Assembly: GCA_013214065.1 (NCBI GenBank) | Contig: JABSPK010000005.1 | Coordinates: 124,001 to 188,000, forward strand | Direction of reading: 5' to 3' | DNA from: Flavobacteriaceae bacterium | GTDB lineage: Bacteria; Bacteroidota; Bacteroidia; Flavobacteriales; Flavobacteriaceae | Length of the DNA stretch: 64,000 nt | In this document: positions 41,516-51,048 of the stretch, in pieces | Numbering within the stretch: the first letter of the stretch is position 1 | Layout: every line of letters starts with the position of its first letter | Position numbers and translations under genes: made by a program | The notes under the pieces: model-generated | Told to the model about the DNA's origin: nothing | Database searches by the model: none | What the model saw: the letters and a program-made list of their open reading frames with translations, nothing else

Positions 41516-43248
41516 ATACGCGCTTGGTAGGTAAATAGGTTGTAGTACCGACCTTCTTTCGCAATGAGTTGGTCGTGGGTGCCCCGCTCGGCGATTTCCC
41601 CTTTTTCGATGACCAGAATCAAATCGGCCTTGCGGATCGTACTCAAACGGTGTGCGATGACGAAGGTGGTCCTGCCTTTGGTCAATTCGGCCAAACTCTT
41701 TTGGATCAAGGCCTCGCTTTCGGTATCCAAATTCGAGGTGGCCTCATCAAGGATCAGGATTTTGGGATCGGCCAATACAGCACGGGCTATGGCGATGCGC
41801 TGGCGTTGCCCTCCCGATAGTTTGATGCCCCGTTCACCGATAAGCGTATCCAAACCGTCGTCGAAACGATCGGTAAATTCATCCACATAAGCCGATACCA
41901 CTGCCTTTTGCAGTTCTTCTTCGCTGGCATTCGGTCGCGGGAAGAGGATGTTCTCCCGAATGCTCCCTTCGAAAAGAAAGTCATCTTGCAAGACCACGCC
42001 CAAATACTGCCGATAGCTATTCAGGTCGATTTTCGAGAGGTCTTTGCCGTCTATGGTAATGGTGCCCAAATTGGGGGTCAAAAAGCTCGCCGCCAAACCT
42101 GCGATGGTCGATTTGCCCGAACCGGAGCTGCCCACCAAGGCGATCACTTCTCCGGCCTTCGCTTCGAAGGAAATACCATGCAACACCTCTTTTTCTTCCT
42201 CATAGGCGAACGATACCTGGTCGAATACCATATCACCCTGTATGGCCTCTAGCTCGATGGTACGATCGTTCTCTTCGGCTTCGATGGTCTTGTTCATTAA
42301 TTCTTCGGTACGATCAAGACCTGCCAAAGCTTCGGTCAATTGACTGCCGATATTGCTCATTTGAACGATGGGGGCGATCATCAACCCCAATAGAAAGGTA
42401 AAGGTCAAGAACTCTCCAACGGTCAGTTCATCGATCATGATCTTATACCCACCGATGCCCATGATTCCGGTGGTAGCTACCCCTAACAGGAAGGTAGAGC
42501 TACTGGTCATAAAGGCGGTGGCGGTCAAACTTTTTTTGACGTTCTCGAAAAGGCGATGGACCCCGCTTTCGAATACTTTGGCTTCCTGTTCCTCGGCATT
42601 GAACCCTTTAATGACCCGTACACCCCCCAAGGTTTCTGTGAGGCGACCGGTGACCTCGGCATTGATCTTGCCCCGATTTCTGAAAATCGGTCGAATGATC
42701 TTGAATGCTTTCAAGGCGATAATGGCGAATATCGCCAGCGGAACTAAAGTGAACAAGGTCATGGAAACACTGATCTGTAACAACAACACCAGCGCCACGA
42801 TCGCCGTAACCGTACCCCCTACCAATTGCACCAAACCGGTGCCTATCAAATTCCGGACCCCCTCGACATCGGTCATGATCCGCGATACCAATTCGCCTGA
42901 CTTGGTATTATCGAAAAAACGGATCGGCAAGGACAACACCTGTTTCTGCACTTTGGCGCGCAGCTCAGAGATCAAGAATTGGGCCTGGACACTGAGGATC
43001 CGCGTCAATAAAAAGGACGTGACCGCTTGGATCAAGATGGCACTGATCACAACACCTACCAGTACTTTTAGAAAGGCGATGTCTTTATTGGGTATGATAT
43101 CGTCCATCAGGTATTTCAACGACATCGGCGCTACGAAACTGGCCGCCTTACTGATCACGATCAATAACAGCCCGATGAACACCAAATTTCGCTTCGGCCA
43201 AATAATGGTTTGAAAGGCCTTTAAAACGCTTACTTTTTTATCTGCCAT
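41512..43248 (-). CDS. ABC exporter, fused permease-ATPase
   Basis: 578 residues, a half transporter that dimerises. Six membrane helices (about 20-310, ABC type 1 domain) precede an ATPase domain with Walker A VALVGSSGSGKST, signature LSGGQRQRIAIARAVL, Walker B KILILDEATSNLD and the switch His in FVIAHRLSTIRKAD. The MsbA/multidrug subfamily is likely; a lipid substrate is possible, but the sequence does not say. No accessory gene is attached. A 129-bp gap separates it from the penicillin-acylase gene read the other way. Confidence 0.93.
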   Translation of the reverse strand: MADKKVSVLKAFQTIIWPKRNLVFIGLLLIVISKAASFVAPMSLKYLMDDIIPNKDIAFLKVLVGVVISAILIQAVTSFLLTRILSVQAQFLISELRAKVQKQVLSLPIRFFDNTKSGELVSRIMTDVEGVRNLIGTGLVQLVGGTVTAIVALVLLLQISVSMTLFTLVPLAIFAIIALKAFKIIRPIFRNRGKINAEVTGRLTETLGGVRVIKGFNAEEQEAKVFESGVHRLFENVKKSLTATAFMTSSSTFLLGVATTGIMGIGGYKIMIDELTVGEFLTFTFLLGLMIAPIVQMSNIGSQLTEALAGLDRTEELMNKTIEAEENDRTIELEAIQGDMVFDQVSFAYEEEKEVLHGISFEAKAGEVIALVGSSGSGKSTIAGLAASFLTPNLGTITIDGKDLSKIDLNSYRQYLGVVLQDDFLFEGSIRENILFPRPNASEEELQKAVVSAYVDEFTDRFDDGLDTLIGERGIKLSGGQRQRIAIARAVLADPKILILDEATSNLDTESEALIQKSLAELTKGRTTFVIAHRLSTIRKADLILVIEKGEIAERGTHDQLIAKEGRYYNLFTYQARI

Positions 43249-43344
43249 GGATTTTGGAATCTACAGCCAAGGTAGTTCAAATAAACCAGCTGTTCTGCGA
43301 GAATATTTTTGGAACGTCGATTTTTATGCTGAACCGCCATTGGT

Positions 43345-43352
43345 TACCTTTA
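43345..43352 (+). promoter_or_regulatory. -7 element of the penicillin acylase gene
   Basis: TACCTTTA (TAnnTTTA variant) ends 25 bp before ATG 43378. No well-placed TTG. Confidence 0.4.
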
Positions 43353-43377
43353 AGCATACTAAAATGAGCGAAAACTT

Positions 43378-45549
43378 ATGAGAGGCGTATTACTATTGTT
43401 CGGTTTGATCGTACTGGGGTGTACCCAGCAAAACAAAGATGCCGAGGTCTTGGAGTGGGAAGCCCGAGCGGCAGAGGTTACCATCATCCGCGATGATTTC
43501 GGAGTACCCCATATCTATGGCAAGACCGATGCCGATGCGGTCTTCGGCTTGTTGTATGCGCAATGTGAAGACGACTTCAAACGGGTGGAGCAAAACTACA
43601 TCTGGGCCATTGGGCGATTGGCCGAGGTCGAAGGGGAAGATGCCCTCTATAGCGATCTAAGGGCTCGTCTGTTCATGACCAAGGAAGAAGCCATCTCGAA
43701 TTATGAGAACAGTCCTTCCTGGTTAAAGGAATTATGTGATGCTTTTGCGGATGGGATCAATTACTATTTATACACCCACCCCGAAGTACAACCGCGCTTG
43801 TTGACACGATTCGAACCTTGGATGCCAATGTATTTCAGTGAGGGCAGTATCGGTGGTGATATCGAACGGGTCAGTATCGCCAAACTCAAACAGTTTTACG
43901 AAAATGGTCTGGCCCTTCCAGAAATGGAATTACTTGAGATTCAAAAAGAAGCTGAAATGGCCGAGCCCCAAGGGTCGAATGGCATCGCCATTGCCGGCGA
44001 ATTGACCAATAACGGTAACCCCCTATTACTGATCAATCCGCATACCTCATTTTATTTTAGGGGAGAGGTGCATGTAGTCAGTGAAGAAGGGCTTAACGCT
44101 TATGGAGCGGTTACCTGGGGGCAATTTTTTGTGTATCAGGGATTCAATGGGAAAACCGGTTGGATGCATACCAGCACCTATACCGATGTGATGGACGCCT
44201 ATAAGGAGAACATCACAATGCAGGATGGAAAACACTTTTACCGTTACGGGGAAGAACTCCGTGCCGTGGAGGAAAGTGAGGTTGTTTTGAAATACCGGGC
44301 TGGTGATAGTTTGGTCGAAAAACGCTTCCCGATGTACCATACCCATCACGGTCCGATCACCCATGCCACCGATGGGCAATGGACGGCCACAGCCATGATG
44401 TGGGAACCTTCAAAAGCCTTGGAACAATCCTATGTGCGTACCAAACAGTCGGGGTATGACGGGTTTCGGCAAATGATGGACATCCGAACCAATTCCTCCA
44501 ACAATACGGTCTATGCCGACGCCGAAGGGAACATCGCTTATTTCCATGGCAATTTCATTCCGAAACGGGACGACAGCTTCGATTTTACCAAAGCCGTAGA
44601 CGGTAGTGATCCCAAAACCGATTGGCAGGGATTGCATGAGGTCGATGAGAATATCTTGGTATTGAACCCAGGTAACGGTTGGATCCAGAACTGCAATTCG
44701 ACCCCTTATACCGCCGCTTTGGAGTTTAGTCCGAAACGGGGTGATTATCCGTGCTACATGTCTCGGGATCAAGAGAATTTCAGGGGGGTACATGCCATCG
44801 CCTTATTGACCGATCGTAAGGAACATACCTTAGACGACCTCATAGCATTGGCCCATGACCCGTATTTGCCGGCCTTTGCCGAAATGATTCCTTCTTTGGT
44901 CGACGCTTATGGTTCGGGTGGCACCCATCAAGATATGGCAGAAGCCATTGCGGTCTTGAAGGAATGGGATTTTACTACTTCCGAAAATTCGGTCGCGATG
45001 ACCTTGGCGCACTATTATGCCAGCAATTTTATGAAGATGGGCCGCCGACCGCAAGGGAAAAGTTTTATGGAACTCATTCAATATTGGGGTAGTGGTGAAA
45101 CACCGGATAACGAAAAACTGGCCGTTTTCGAAGCTACCTTATCTGAACTGGAGGCCAAGTTCGGTAGTTGGAACATCCCCTGGGGAGACGTCAATCGATA
45201 CCAGCGTTTAGACGGTTCGTTACGCCAGGCTTTCGATGACGCTAAGCCCAGTATGCCGATCGGTTTCGCCAGCGGCCGCTGGGGTGCCTTGGCCGCCTAC
45301 GGGGCACGCTATGATAATGGCACCGCGAAGATTTATGGTACGCGAGGCAATAGTTTTGCCGCGGTGGTCGAATTCGGAGATCGTGTTAAAGCCAAGACCA
45401 TTTTGGCCGGTGGGCAAAGCGGGGATCCAGAGTCTCCACACTTTGACGACCAAAGCGAACGCTATGCCAAGATGCAATGGAAAGAGGCAGCTTATTACAA
45501 AGAGGATGTATTGAAAAGGGCTAAACGGACCTACCGGCCAGGAGAATGA
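43378..45549 (+). CDS. Penicillin-acylase-family lipoprotein
   Basis: 723 residues. The lipobox VLGC (Cys15) makes it a membrane-anchored lipoprotein. The N-terminal alpha chain VTIIRDDFGVPHIYGKTDADA is followed by the autoprocessing junction QGSNGIAIAG, where Ser200 would become the N-terminal nucleophile, and the beta chain LLINPHTSF, GMTHTSTYTDVMDAY-like region and NNTVYADAEGNIAY. Family members hydrolyse amides such as N-acyl-homoserine lactones, penicillins or acyl peptides; the natural substrate is unknown. It ends directly against the stop of the convergent hypothetical gene, with no gap. Confidence 0.9.
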   Translation: MRGVLLLFGLIVLGCTQQNKDAEVLEWEARAAEVTIIRDDFGVPHIYGKTDADAVFGLLYAQCEDDFKRVEQNYIWAIGRLAEVEGEDALYSDLRARLFMTKEEAISNYENSPSWLKELCDAFADGINYYLYTHPEVQPRLLTRFEPWMPMYFSEGSIGGDIERVSIAKLKQFYENGLALPEMELLEIQKEAEMAEPQGSNGIAIAGELTNNGNPLLLINPHTSFYFRGEVHVVSEEGLNAYGAVTWGQFFVYQGFNGKTGWMHTSTYTDVMDAYKENITMQDGKHFYRYGEELRAVEESEVVLKYRAGDSLVEKRFPMYHTHHGPITHATDGQWTATAMMWEPSKALEQSYVRTKQSGYDGFRQMMDIRTNSSNNTVYADAEGNIAYFHGNFIPKRDDSFDFTKAVDGSDPKTDWQGLHEVDENILVLNPGNGWIQNCNSTPYTAALEFSPKRGDYPCYMSRDQENFRGVHAIALLTDRKEHTLDDLIALAHDPYLPAFAEMIPSLVDAYGSGGTHQDMAEAIAVLKEWDFTTSENSVAMTLAHYYASNFMKMGRRPQGKSFMELIQYWGSGETPDNEKLAVFEATLSELEAKFGSWNIPWGDVNRYQRLDGSLRQAFDDAKPSMPIGFASGRWGALAAYGARYDNGTAKIYGTRGNSFAAVVEFGDRVKAKTILAGGQSGDPESPHFDDQSERYAKMQWKEAAYYKEDVLKRAKRTYRPGE

Positions 45550-46185
45550 TTATTCGCCGGGTTCCTTAATGACGATCAAGCTGGCTTTTGAGCCCGTAGA
45601 TAAGTTCCAACGGTTGTTGTGCAATACTTTGCCCGACTCATCGGTCACGACGACCTGGGCCGTGTTCGGACCTGAAGAACCTTGGTTCAACGCTTCGAAA
45701 TCGAGACGGTTGAACCCTTCGCTCAAATCGATATTGATACCTTTGAAAGAACCTGATAACAGCATGTTGTATTCAACGACTTGGCCGTTGACATAGATTT
45801 TAACGCGGTCGCCATCGACATATTCATGATCTCGGGCCACGATACCGATGAATTTGGCATTGGTCTTGAAATCACCGAGGTATTGGTCGCCGAAATGTTT
45901 TTTTGAATTGTTTTTTTCCGGTTCCCCGACTTTGGGGTCGATTTTCAGTCCATAGCCTGCCTGCACCAATTCGCGGTCGGGAAGCATTTTGATGGTTCTT
46001 TCTTTGGATATCAAATCCTCATCGATCACCGAAGGCATCCGCAATAAAGACCCTTGGTTGCTCGGTAAAGCATCCAAATTGTTCTTACGCCCGATTTCAA
46101 GGGGTTTAGTGGTCGGAATATCCCCTTGGGCCAAGACCGCTGGGGCTCCGAGCAGCAAAAAAGATATGATCAGCAGGTATCGCAT
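45550..46185 (-). CDS. Secreted protein of unknown function
   Basis: 211 residues. A signal peptide (about 1-19, ending VLAQ) is followed by a low-complexity polar stretch (about 25-95) and a C-terminal beta-sandwich-like domain (about 100-211). The latter has the repeated pattern VKIYVNGQVVEYNMLLSGSF, FNRLDFEALNQGSSGPNTA and NNRWNLSTGSKASLIVIK. I believe this domain recurs in uncharacterised flavobacterial secreted proteins, but I cannot name a family. No catalytic motif is visible. Convergent with the acylase gene. Confidence 0.7.
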   Translation of the reverse strand: MRYLLIISFLLLGAPAVLAQGDIPTTKPLEIGRKNNLDALPSNQGSLLRMPSVIDEDLISKERTIKMLPDRELVQAGYGLKIDPKVGEPEKNNSKKHFGDQYLGDFKTNAKFIGIVARDHEYVDGDRVKIYVNGQVVEYNMLLSGSFKGINIDLSEGFNRLDFEALNQGSSGPNTAQVVVTDESGKVLHNNRWNLSTGSKASLIVIKEPGE

Positions 46186-46283
46186 GGTTCTTTCAGTCGT
46201 TGGAACAACTTAAAATTAACAATTACCCTGCCACTTTGCCCTAAAACGCTGTTAAAAGTTGGCTTCTTTCGATAAAACGCGCA

Positions 46284-47417
46284 TTAGGCCTTCTTGCCCT
46301 TTAGTCCGAAAAACGGGAGTAAAAAGCGGATTCGCAAGATGATGAAATGGTAGATCAGCCAACTGATCCCGAAGGTTCCGATGACCAGAATAGTCCCTTT
46401 TACCAACAACCCCCAATCGTTATCATAGATGAAATAGGCGAGAACGACCGTCACGGTCTGATGCAAAATATAGAAGGGGTATACGGCCCGGTTCGCATAG
46501 GCCAACTTCTTACTCGGCTTGTTGAGGTATTGGGCACCATAGGCGAAAATGACCAGGATCCAAGACCAAAGGTTGGTGACCTTTAAAAAGGCTTCGCCCA
46601 AATGCTGTGGTAATTCGTCTTTTTCGACAAAAAGCCAGCGACAGATCAAAAGGGTAAACGCAAGGATACCTACCCAAAGGGCTTTGGACTTTACCTTGTC
46701 CAGAGCGGTCCAGAAGGTGGGCCCAGTGCACAACAAGAGAAATCCGTAGAAGAACAACAGCCCGTAAAATACGAGTGTAAACCAATCGCCGATGAGTGCA
46801 TGTGTGGTCGGGAAAAAGGGTTCTACAAAGGCTTCGACAAAGAAGAGCGGTATGATGAACCAGTAAAACCCGAAGGTTTTGTCCAATTGACGTTGGGTCC
46901 AACCGACGAGTTTCGACGGGCGCCTTTTCAATCGCAGAAACAATGGCCCTAAGAGTAAAGAGAAAAGGAGCAGGTATGGAAGGAACCATAAGTGGTGCCA
47001 ACTGATATCGCCTTCGGGGTAGGTGCCGTTTCGGAAGGCCATGGTCCGATAGTATTCCAAATAGGTGCCTGTAAAATCCCCGTCCACGAGACGTTCGATA
47101 TAGATCTGTGGCGGCACGATGAGCAACATCCCAAAGAGTAACGGAACGCCCAATCGCCATACCCTTTCCCAGGAGAATTGTCTCAAGTTCCGTTTGGAAA
47201 GGGCATAGTAGGTGCCCATCCCTGAAATAGTGAACAAGATCGGAAGTCGCCACTGGTTCAAGAACAACATCGGCCAGATGAGGTCATTGTAAATCCTTTC
47301 GTTTTTGATATGCCACCCCCAGGGCACGAAAAACATGCCCACATGATAGAAGGTCAATAATGCAAATACAATGACCCGTAGCCAGTCAAGATCGTAACGT
47401 CTGATTCGTTTTTCCAT
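46284..47417 (-). CDS. Acyltransferase-3 family membrane protein
   Basis: 377 residues with about ten hydrophobic helices. The N-terminal motif YDLDWLRVIVFALLTFYHVG, with an Arg and a His in the first helices, is the acyltransferase-3 signature. These inner-membrane enzymes transfer acyl groups to sugars, lipids or peptides at the outer face. The substrate is unknown. On the same strand as, and about 100 bp downstream of, an AraC-type regulator that may control it. Confidence 0.85.
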   Translation of the reverse strand: MEKRIRRYDLDWLRVIVFALLTFYHVGMFFVPWGWHIKNERIYNDLIWPMLFLNQWRLPILFTISGMGTYYALSKRNLRQFSWERVWRLGVPLLFGMLLIVPPQIYIERLVDGDFTGTYLEYYRTMAFRNGTYPEGDISWHHLWFLPYLLLFSLLLGPLFLRLKRRPSKLVGWTQRQLDKTFGFYWFIIPLFFVEAFVEPFFPTTHALIGDWFTLVFYGLLFFYGFLLLCTGPTFWTALDKVKSKALWVGILAFTLLICRWLFVEKDELPQHLGEAFLKVTNLWSWILVIFAYGAQYLNKPSKKLAYANRAVYPFYILHQTVTVVLAYFIYDNDWGLLVKGTILVIGTFGISWLIYHFIILRIRFLLPFFGLKGKKA

Positions 47418-47515
47418 GATGAATTGATTTTGCCCAAAATTCGATCATGGGGTGGAGGGATGAAAATATTCTCCCCTTGAAGAAGTCCTGAATTACAATT
47501 CTGGAGAAAACCGGT

Positions 47516-48676
47516 CTATTTTTGGGTCTTAGCGAATACCGAGGGTGACTCACCCACATGCCGTTTGAAAGCGTTGTAAAAGGCTGATTTTGATTTGAAT
47601 CCGACCGAATTGCCAATAGCTTCGATGGTCAAATGCCCATAAGCAGGGTCGACCAGCCGCTTTTTCGATTCGGCGATCCTTTTTTGGTTGAGGTAGTCGT
47701 TGAAGTTGAACCCGGTTTCAAGATTGATGGTCTTCGAAAGCTGGTTCGAACTGGTCTGTAATTCGGCGGCCAAATCCCCCAAGGAGGCGTTCTTCCCTAA
47801 AAAATACCGCTGTTCTTCAATAAAAGCATCAATGGTCGCGAAATCGGCCGTCGACGTTGCAAGTGTTTCATACTTATCGGCAATCCATGATTTTTCGAAA
47901 AAACGGGACTCGGAAAGGATGAAAAAACTACTCGCATAAGTGATACAGGTCATGGCAATGACAATGAAATGATCGCCCGAATCGTCTTCATAGCGTAAAA
48001 AGACCGTTAAGATCAAGGCCAACAACACGACCAAAAAAACCAGGGTATTCCTGGTAAAGGCATATTTATCCAAGCGTATAAATCGGGTCGCTTGTTTTTT
48101 CGCCTTTCTGTTTTTGATGACCAAGCCTATGGATAGAGATAGGTAGATCGCAAAACTGAAAAGGACCAACCAACGAAATTCCCCTTTGATCCAGTGGTAA
48201 CCAAAACTGACGTCCTCAGGCACCGAAGCCATGGGTATCGTATCGTGATACGCATCGAGATAGGCGTTCAGTTTGACGACCAAGGGGTTGGCGAAATAAA
48301 CGATTTGACTAAGCAAATAGAGCAGGGGAACCAGAAGATGGATGCCGTGCTTCTTCATCCGGATCGGTTTGCGCGTGAGCAACGAATAGGTGAACAAATA
48401 GATGCTCGGGGCGATCAACAATACGATGAATTCGGTGGAATCATTGAGATGGAGGGCGTACTTCATCAAACCAGTGTAGCACATGTAGGTATCGGTGCAT
48501 ACGATGGCTTGAAACAACAACGACCAACCGAAAATGCGAATGGTCGTATTCAAATTCGCCCGTAGCAAGATGATGAATGCCATAAAATAGGCCTGGGCAA
48601 CGCCCAAGAACATAATGTGGGATACCAAATTGTACCGGACCGGAATTTGATCGATGAGCTGTTGCAGCGGATCCAA
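47516..48676 (-). CDS. AraC-family regulator with N-terminal membrane domain
   Basis: About 386 residues from the TTG at 48676. Seven to eight hydrophobic segments (first about 190 residues) precede a C-terminal AraC HTH pair (about 290-386) with FNDYLNQKRIAESKKRLVD and IEAIGNSVGFKSKSAFYNAFKRHVG. This is a membrane-bound regulator type common in Bacteroidetes, which may sense envelope or lipid signals. The start is uncertain: the frame is open to 48757 (TTG) and an ATG at 48613 lies immediately before the first helix. Divergent from a PLP-enzyme gene and upstream of the acyltransferase gene. Confidence 0.82.
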   Translation of the reverse strand: MDPLQQLIDQIPVRYNLVSHIMFLGVAQAYFMAFIILLRANLNTTIRIFGWSLLFQAIVCTDTYMCYTGLMKYALHLNDSTEFIVLLIAPSIYLFTYSLLTRKPIRMKKHGIHLLVPLLYLLSQIVYFANPLVVKLNAYLDAYHDTIPMASVPEDVSFGYHWIKGEFRWLVLFSFAIYLSLSIGLVIKNRKAKKQATRFIRLDKYAFTRNTLVFLVVLLALILTVFLRYEDDSGDHFIVIAMTCITYASSFFILSESRFFEKSWIADKYETLATSTADFATIDAFIEEQRYFLGKNASLGDLAAELQTSSNQLSKTINLETGFNFNDYLNQKRIAESKKRLVDPAYGHLTIEAIGNSVGFKSKSAFYNAFKRHVGESPSVFAKTQK

Positions 48677-48768
48677 GTGGTGATTAAATTGTAAATTGTT
48701 GGTTGTCAAGAGCAAGATAGCATTCTTTTCCGTGCACTGTGATGACACTACCAACAAACCTTATCCTT

Positions 48769-50034
48769 ATGGACAAACGTACTTTTTTGAAACGGGCGGG
48801 GCAATCGGCCTTGGCGGCTTCGGTATTAGGTATGCCTTGGGAAGGACAAGCAGCTACACCCTGCTCGGAACCCTATCCTGAAGGCGACGATGAGGCCTTT
48901 TGGAAACGAATCCGGATGGATTATGCCCTGAAACCCGATTATATCAATCTAGAAAACGGCTACTACAATTTCGTACCCACCCCGATCCTGAACAAATTCA
49001 TCGAAAACGTGCGCATGGTGAATTATGAAGCGTCGTACTACATGCGTACCGTGCAATGGCAAAACAAGGATACCGCTGCCTCGCGATTGGCATCGTTGAT
49101 CGGTTGCCCTGCCGATTCCCTGATCATTACCCGGAACACCACCGAATCCTTGGATATGGTCATCGGGGGTTATCCCTGGCAGAAGGGCGATGAGGCGATT
49201 TATGCCCTGCAGGATTATGGGGCCATGCGAGATCATTTCCGTCAAATCAAGGATCGGTATGGCGTGGTGTGCAAAGAGGTTTCGGTACCCAACCATCCTG
49301 AAAGTGATGAGGCTTTGGTGGCACTCTATGAATCGCAGATCAGTAAGAAGACCAAATTATTGATGAATTGCCATATGGTCAACATTACCGGTCAGATCCT
49401 ACCGGTCAGGAAGATCTGTGATATGGCCCATTCATATGGGGTCGAAGTACTTGTCGATGGGGCGCATTGCGTGGGGCACATCCCGGTCGATATCGCGGCG
49501 CTTGGATGTGATTACTTTGGTTCCAGTTTACATAAATGGTTGAGCGTTCCTCTGGGTTCAGGCTTGTTGTATGTCGATAAGAAACATATCGGGAAGATCT
49601 GGCCACTCTTGGCCGATCATGTAACGGAAGCCGATAACATCAAACGATTGAACCATACGGGCACCCATCCGGTGCATACCGATTTAACGATACATGATGC
49701 TATCGATTACCTTGAATTGATCGGTTTGGAACGAAAGGAGCGGCGGCTTCGATTTATTCAGCGCTATTGGAGTGATAAACTACGTGAGGTGCCGAACGTG
49801 GTCATCAATACGCCGGTCGACCCGCAGCGAAGCTGTGGCATCGCCAATGTCGGCATCAAAGGCCTGAAACCTTCTGAAATGGCCAAAACGCTACTCGAAT
49901 CCTTCGGTGTTTGGACGGTGGCCATCGATTATGCCAATGTGAAAGGATGCCGCATTACTCCCAATGTCTATACGACCACGGATGAACTCGACCGTTTCGT
50001 TTCGGCGGTTACGACCATGGCCGCCAAAGTGTGA
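48769..50034 (+). CDS. Class V aminotransferase-fold PLP enzyme with export signal
   Basis: 421 residues from ATG 48769 (MDKRTFLKRAGQSALAASVLG). That N-terminus resembles a twin-arginine signal with Lys-Arg in place of Arg-Arg. The catalytic domain is the aminotransferase class V/isopenicillin-N-epimerase type: the PLP Lys in FGSSLHKWLSVPLGSGL, the phosphate site NTTESLDMV, and VLVDGAHCVGHIPVD. A periplasmic PLP enzyme acting on an amino acid or peptide derivative is likely; the substrate is unknown. An earlier ATG at 48739 would put 10 residues before the signal and is less likely. Confidence 0.85.
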   Translation: MDKRTFLKRAGQSALAASVLGMPWEGQAATPCSEPYPEGDDEAFWKRIRMDYALKPDYINLENGYYNFVPTPILNKFIENVRMVNYEASYYMRTVQWQNKDTAASRLASLIGCPADSLIITRNTTESLDMVIGGYPWQKGDEAIYALQDYGAMRDHFRQIKDRYGVVCKEVSVPNHPESDEALVALYESQISKKTKLLMNCHMVNITGQILPVRKICDMAHSYGVEVLVDGAHCVGHIPVDIAALGCDYFGSSLHKWLSVPLGSGLLYVDKKHIGKIWPLLADHVTEADNIKRLNHTGTHPVHTDLTIHDAIDYLELIGLERKERRLRFIQRYWSDKLREVPNVVINTPVDPQRSCGIANVGIKGLKPSEMAKTLLESFGVWTVAIDYANVKGCRITPNVYTTTDELDRFVSAVTTMAAKV

Positions 50035-50934
50035 TCAGTTGGTCTCGATGTAATCGGAAAGTCGTTCTGGCCCTTCGAGCAGTACTTTGACGATTTGTAA
50101 GGTACCGTCGGGTTTGGTGGCGATCTGCCATTTTATCAATGATATCTCACCATTGACGATTTCGATACCCGTGATGCTTCTTGGATGTACACAGCTACCG
50201 TCATTGAAAAATGGGATTTGACCTGGTTCGGGAAACCTGGGGCGATGGGTGTGACCGGCTATGGTCATGCGCAACTTGTTCTTCAGGATCCAGCGTTTGA
50301 CCCGCTTTTCGATTCGAATGAGTTCCTTGTAATTTTTGGCCGGGCTTGTGGGGTCGGCAATCCCCCAGACTTGCAAAGGCTTCCATAGCACCCGTACCAG
50401 AAAACGCCCTACCTGCCAGAAGTTGTAATTCCACCAATCGGCTTGATGGCCATGGGTACAAAAAATCTCTTGACCGGTCTGCCCGTGTTTTAAGACCAGG
50501 GCTTCGTGATAGGCAATACCTTCAAAGAGTTCATGGTCTTCACCATCTATGGGTTCAAAATAATGGGATAGGTGTTTGGTCACATATTCTGGTTTGCGGT
50601 ATACCATGTCGTGGTTGCCCCAGACCATGTGCAGGCGGTTTTCGAGGTGGAATTTCCGCAACAGTTGAAAAACGTTTTTGTGGGCCTCGAATATCGAAGC
50701 GAAATGGAGGTTTTCCCAAAGTTCATCGCCATCCCCCAGTTCGCAATAATGGTACCCTTCCCTGAAATAGTGGTTCAGTGCGTGAAAATAGATGTTTCGG
50801 TTGTTCGCGAAATCGTCGGCGAAGCTGTTGTCACCGCGGTGGCAATCACTGAAAAAGATGAATTTCGAAGCATCGTCGAAGGGCACGATCTTCGCGTTTT
50901 CATAGGCCCGATTCAATCTGGAGTGCGATGACAT
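50035..50934 (-). CDS. LpxH-like metallophosphoesterase
   Basis: 299 residues. The calcineurin-like motifs are FFSDCHRGDNSFADDF, GDGDELWE, VWGNHDMVY, IFCTHGHQADW and IAGHTHRPRFP. The DCHRGD and GHQ variants resemble UDP-2,3-diacylglucosamine hydrolase (LpxH) and YbbF, enzymes of lipid A synthesis, but lpxH genes in Bacteroidetes are usually shorter, so a different phosphoester substrate is possible. A cytoplasmic protein. Its 3' end meets the PLP-enzyme stop without a gap (convergent). Confidence 0.88.
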   Translation of the reverse strand: MSSHSRLNRAYENAKIVPFDDASKFIFFSDCHRGDNSFADDFANNRNIYFHALNHYFREGYHYCELGDGDELWENLHFASIFEAHKNVFQLLRKFHLENRLHMVWGNHDMVYRKPEYVTKHLSHYFEPIDGEDHELFEGIAYHEALVLKHGQTGQEIFCTHGHQADWWNYNFWQVGRFLVRVLWKPLQVWGIADPTSPAKNYKELIRIEKRVKRWILKNKLRMTIAGHTHRPRFPEPGQIPFFNDGSCVHPRSITGIEIVNGEISLIKWQIATKPDGTLQIVKVLLEGPERLSDYIETN

Positions 50935-51048
50935 GGTCGATTTTTGCTAAAATATCCAAAATTCGGCTGAATTATGTAAAGATTCCCTTAACATAGGGGT
51001 ATCGCTTCTTTTTGTAATTTTATCTCCTTAACCAAGACCAATACTGGT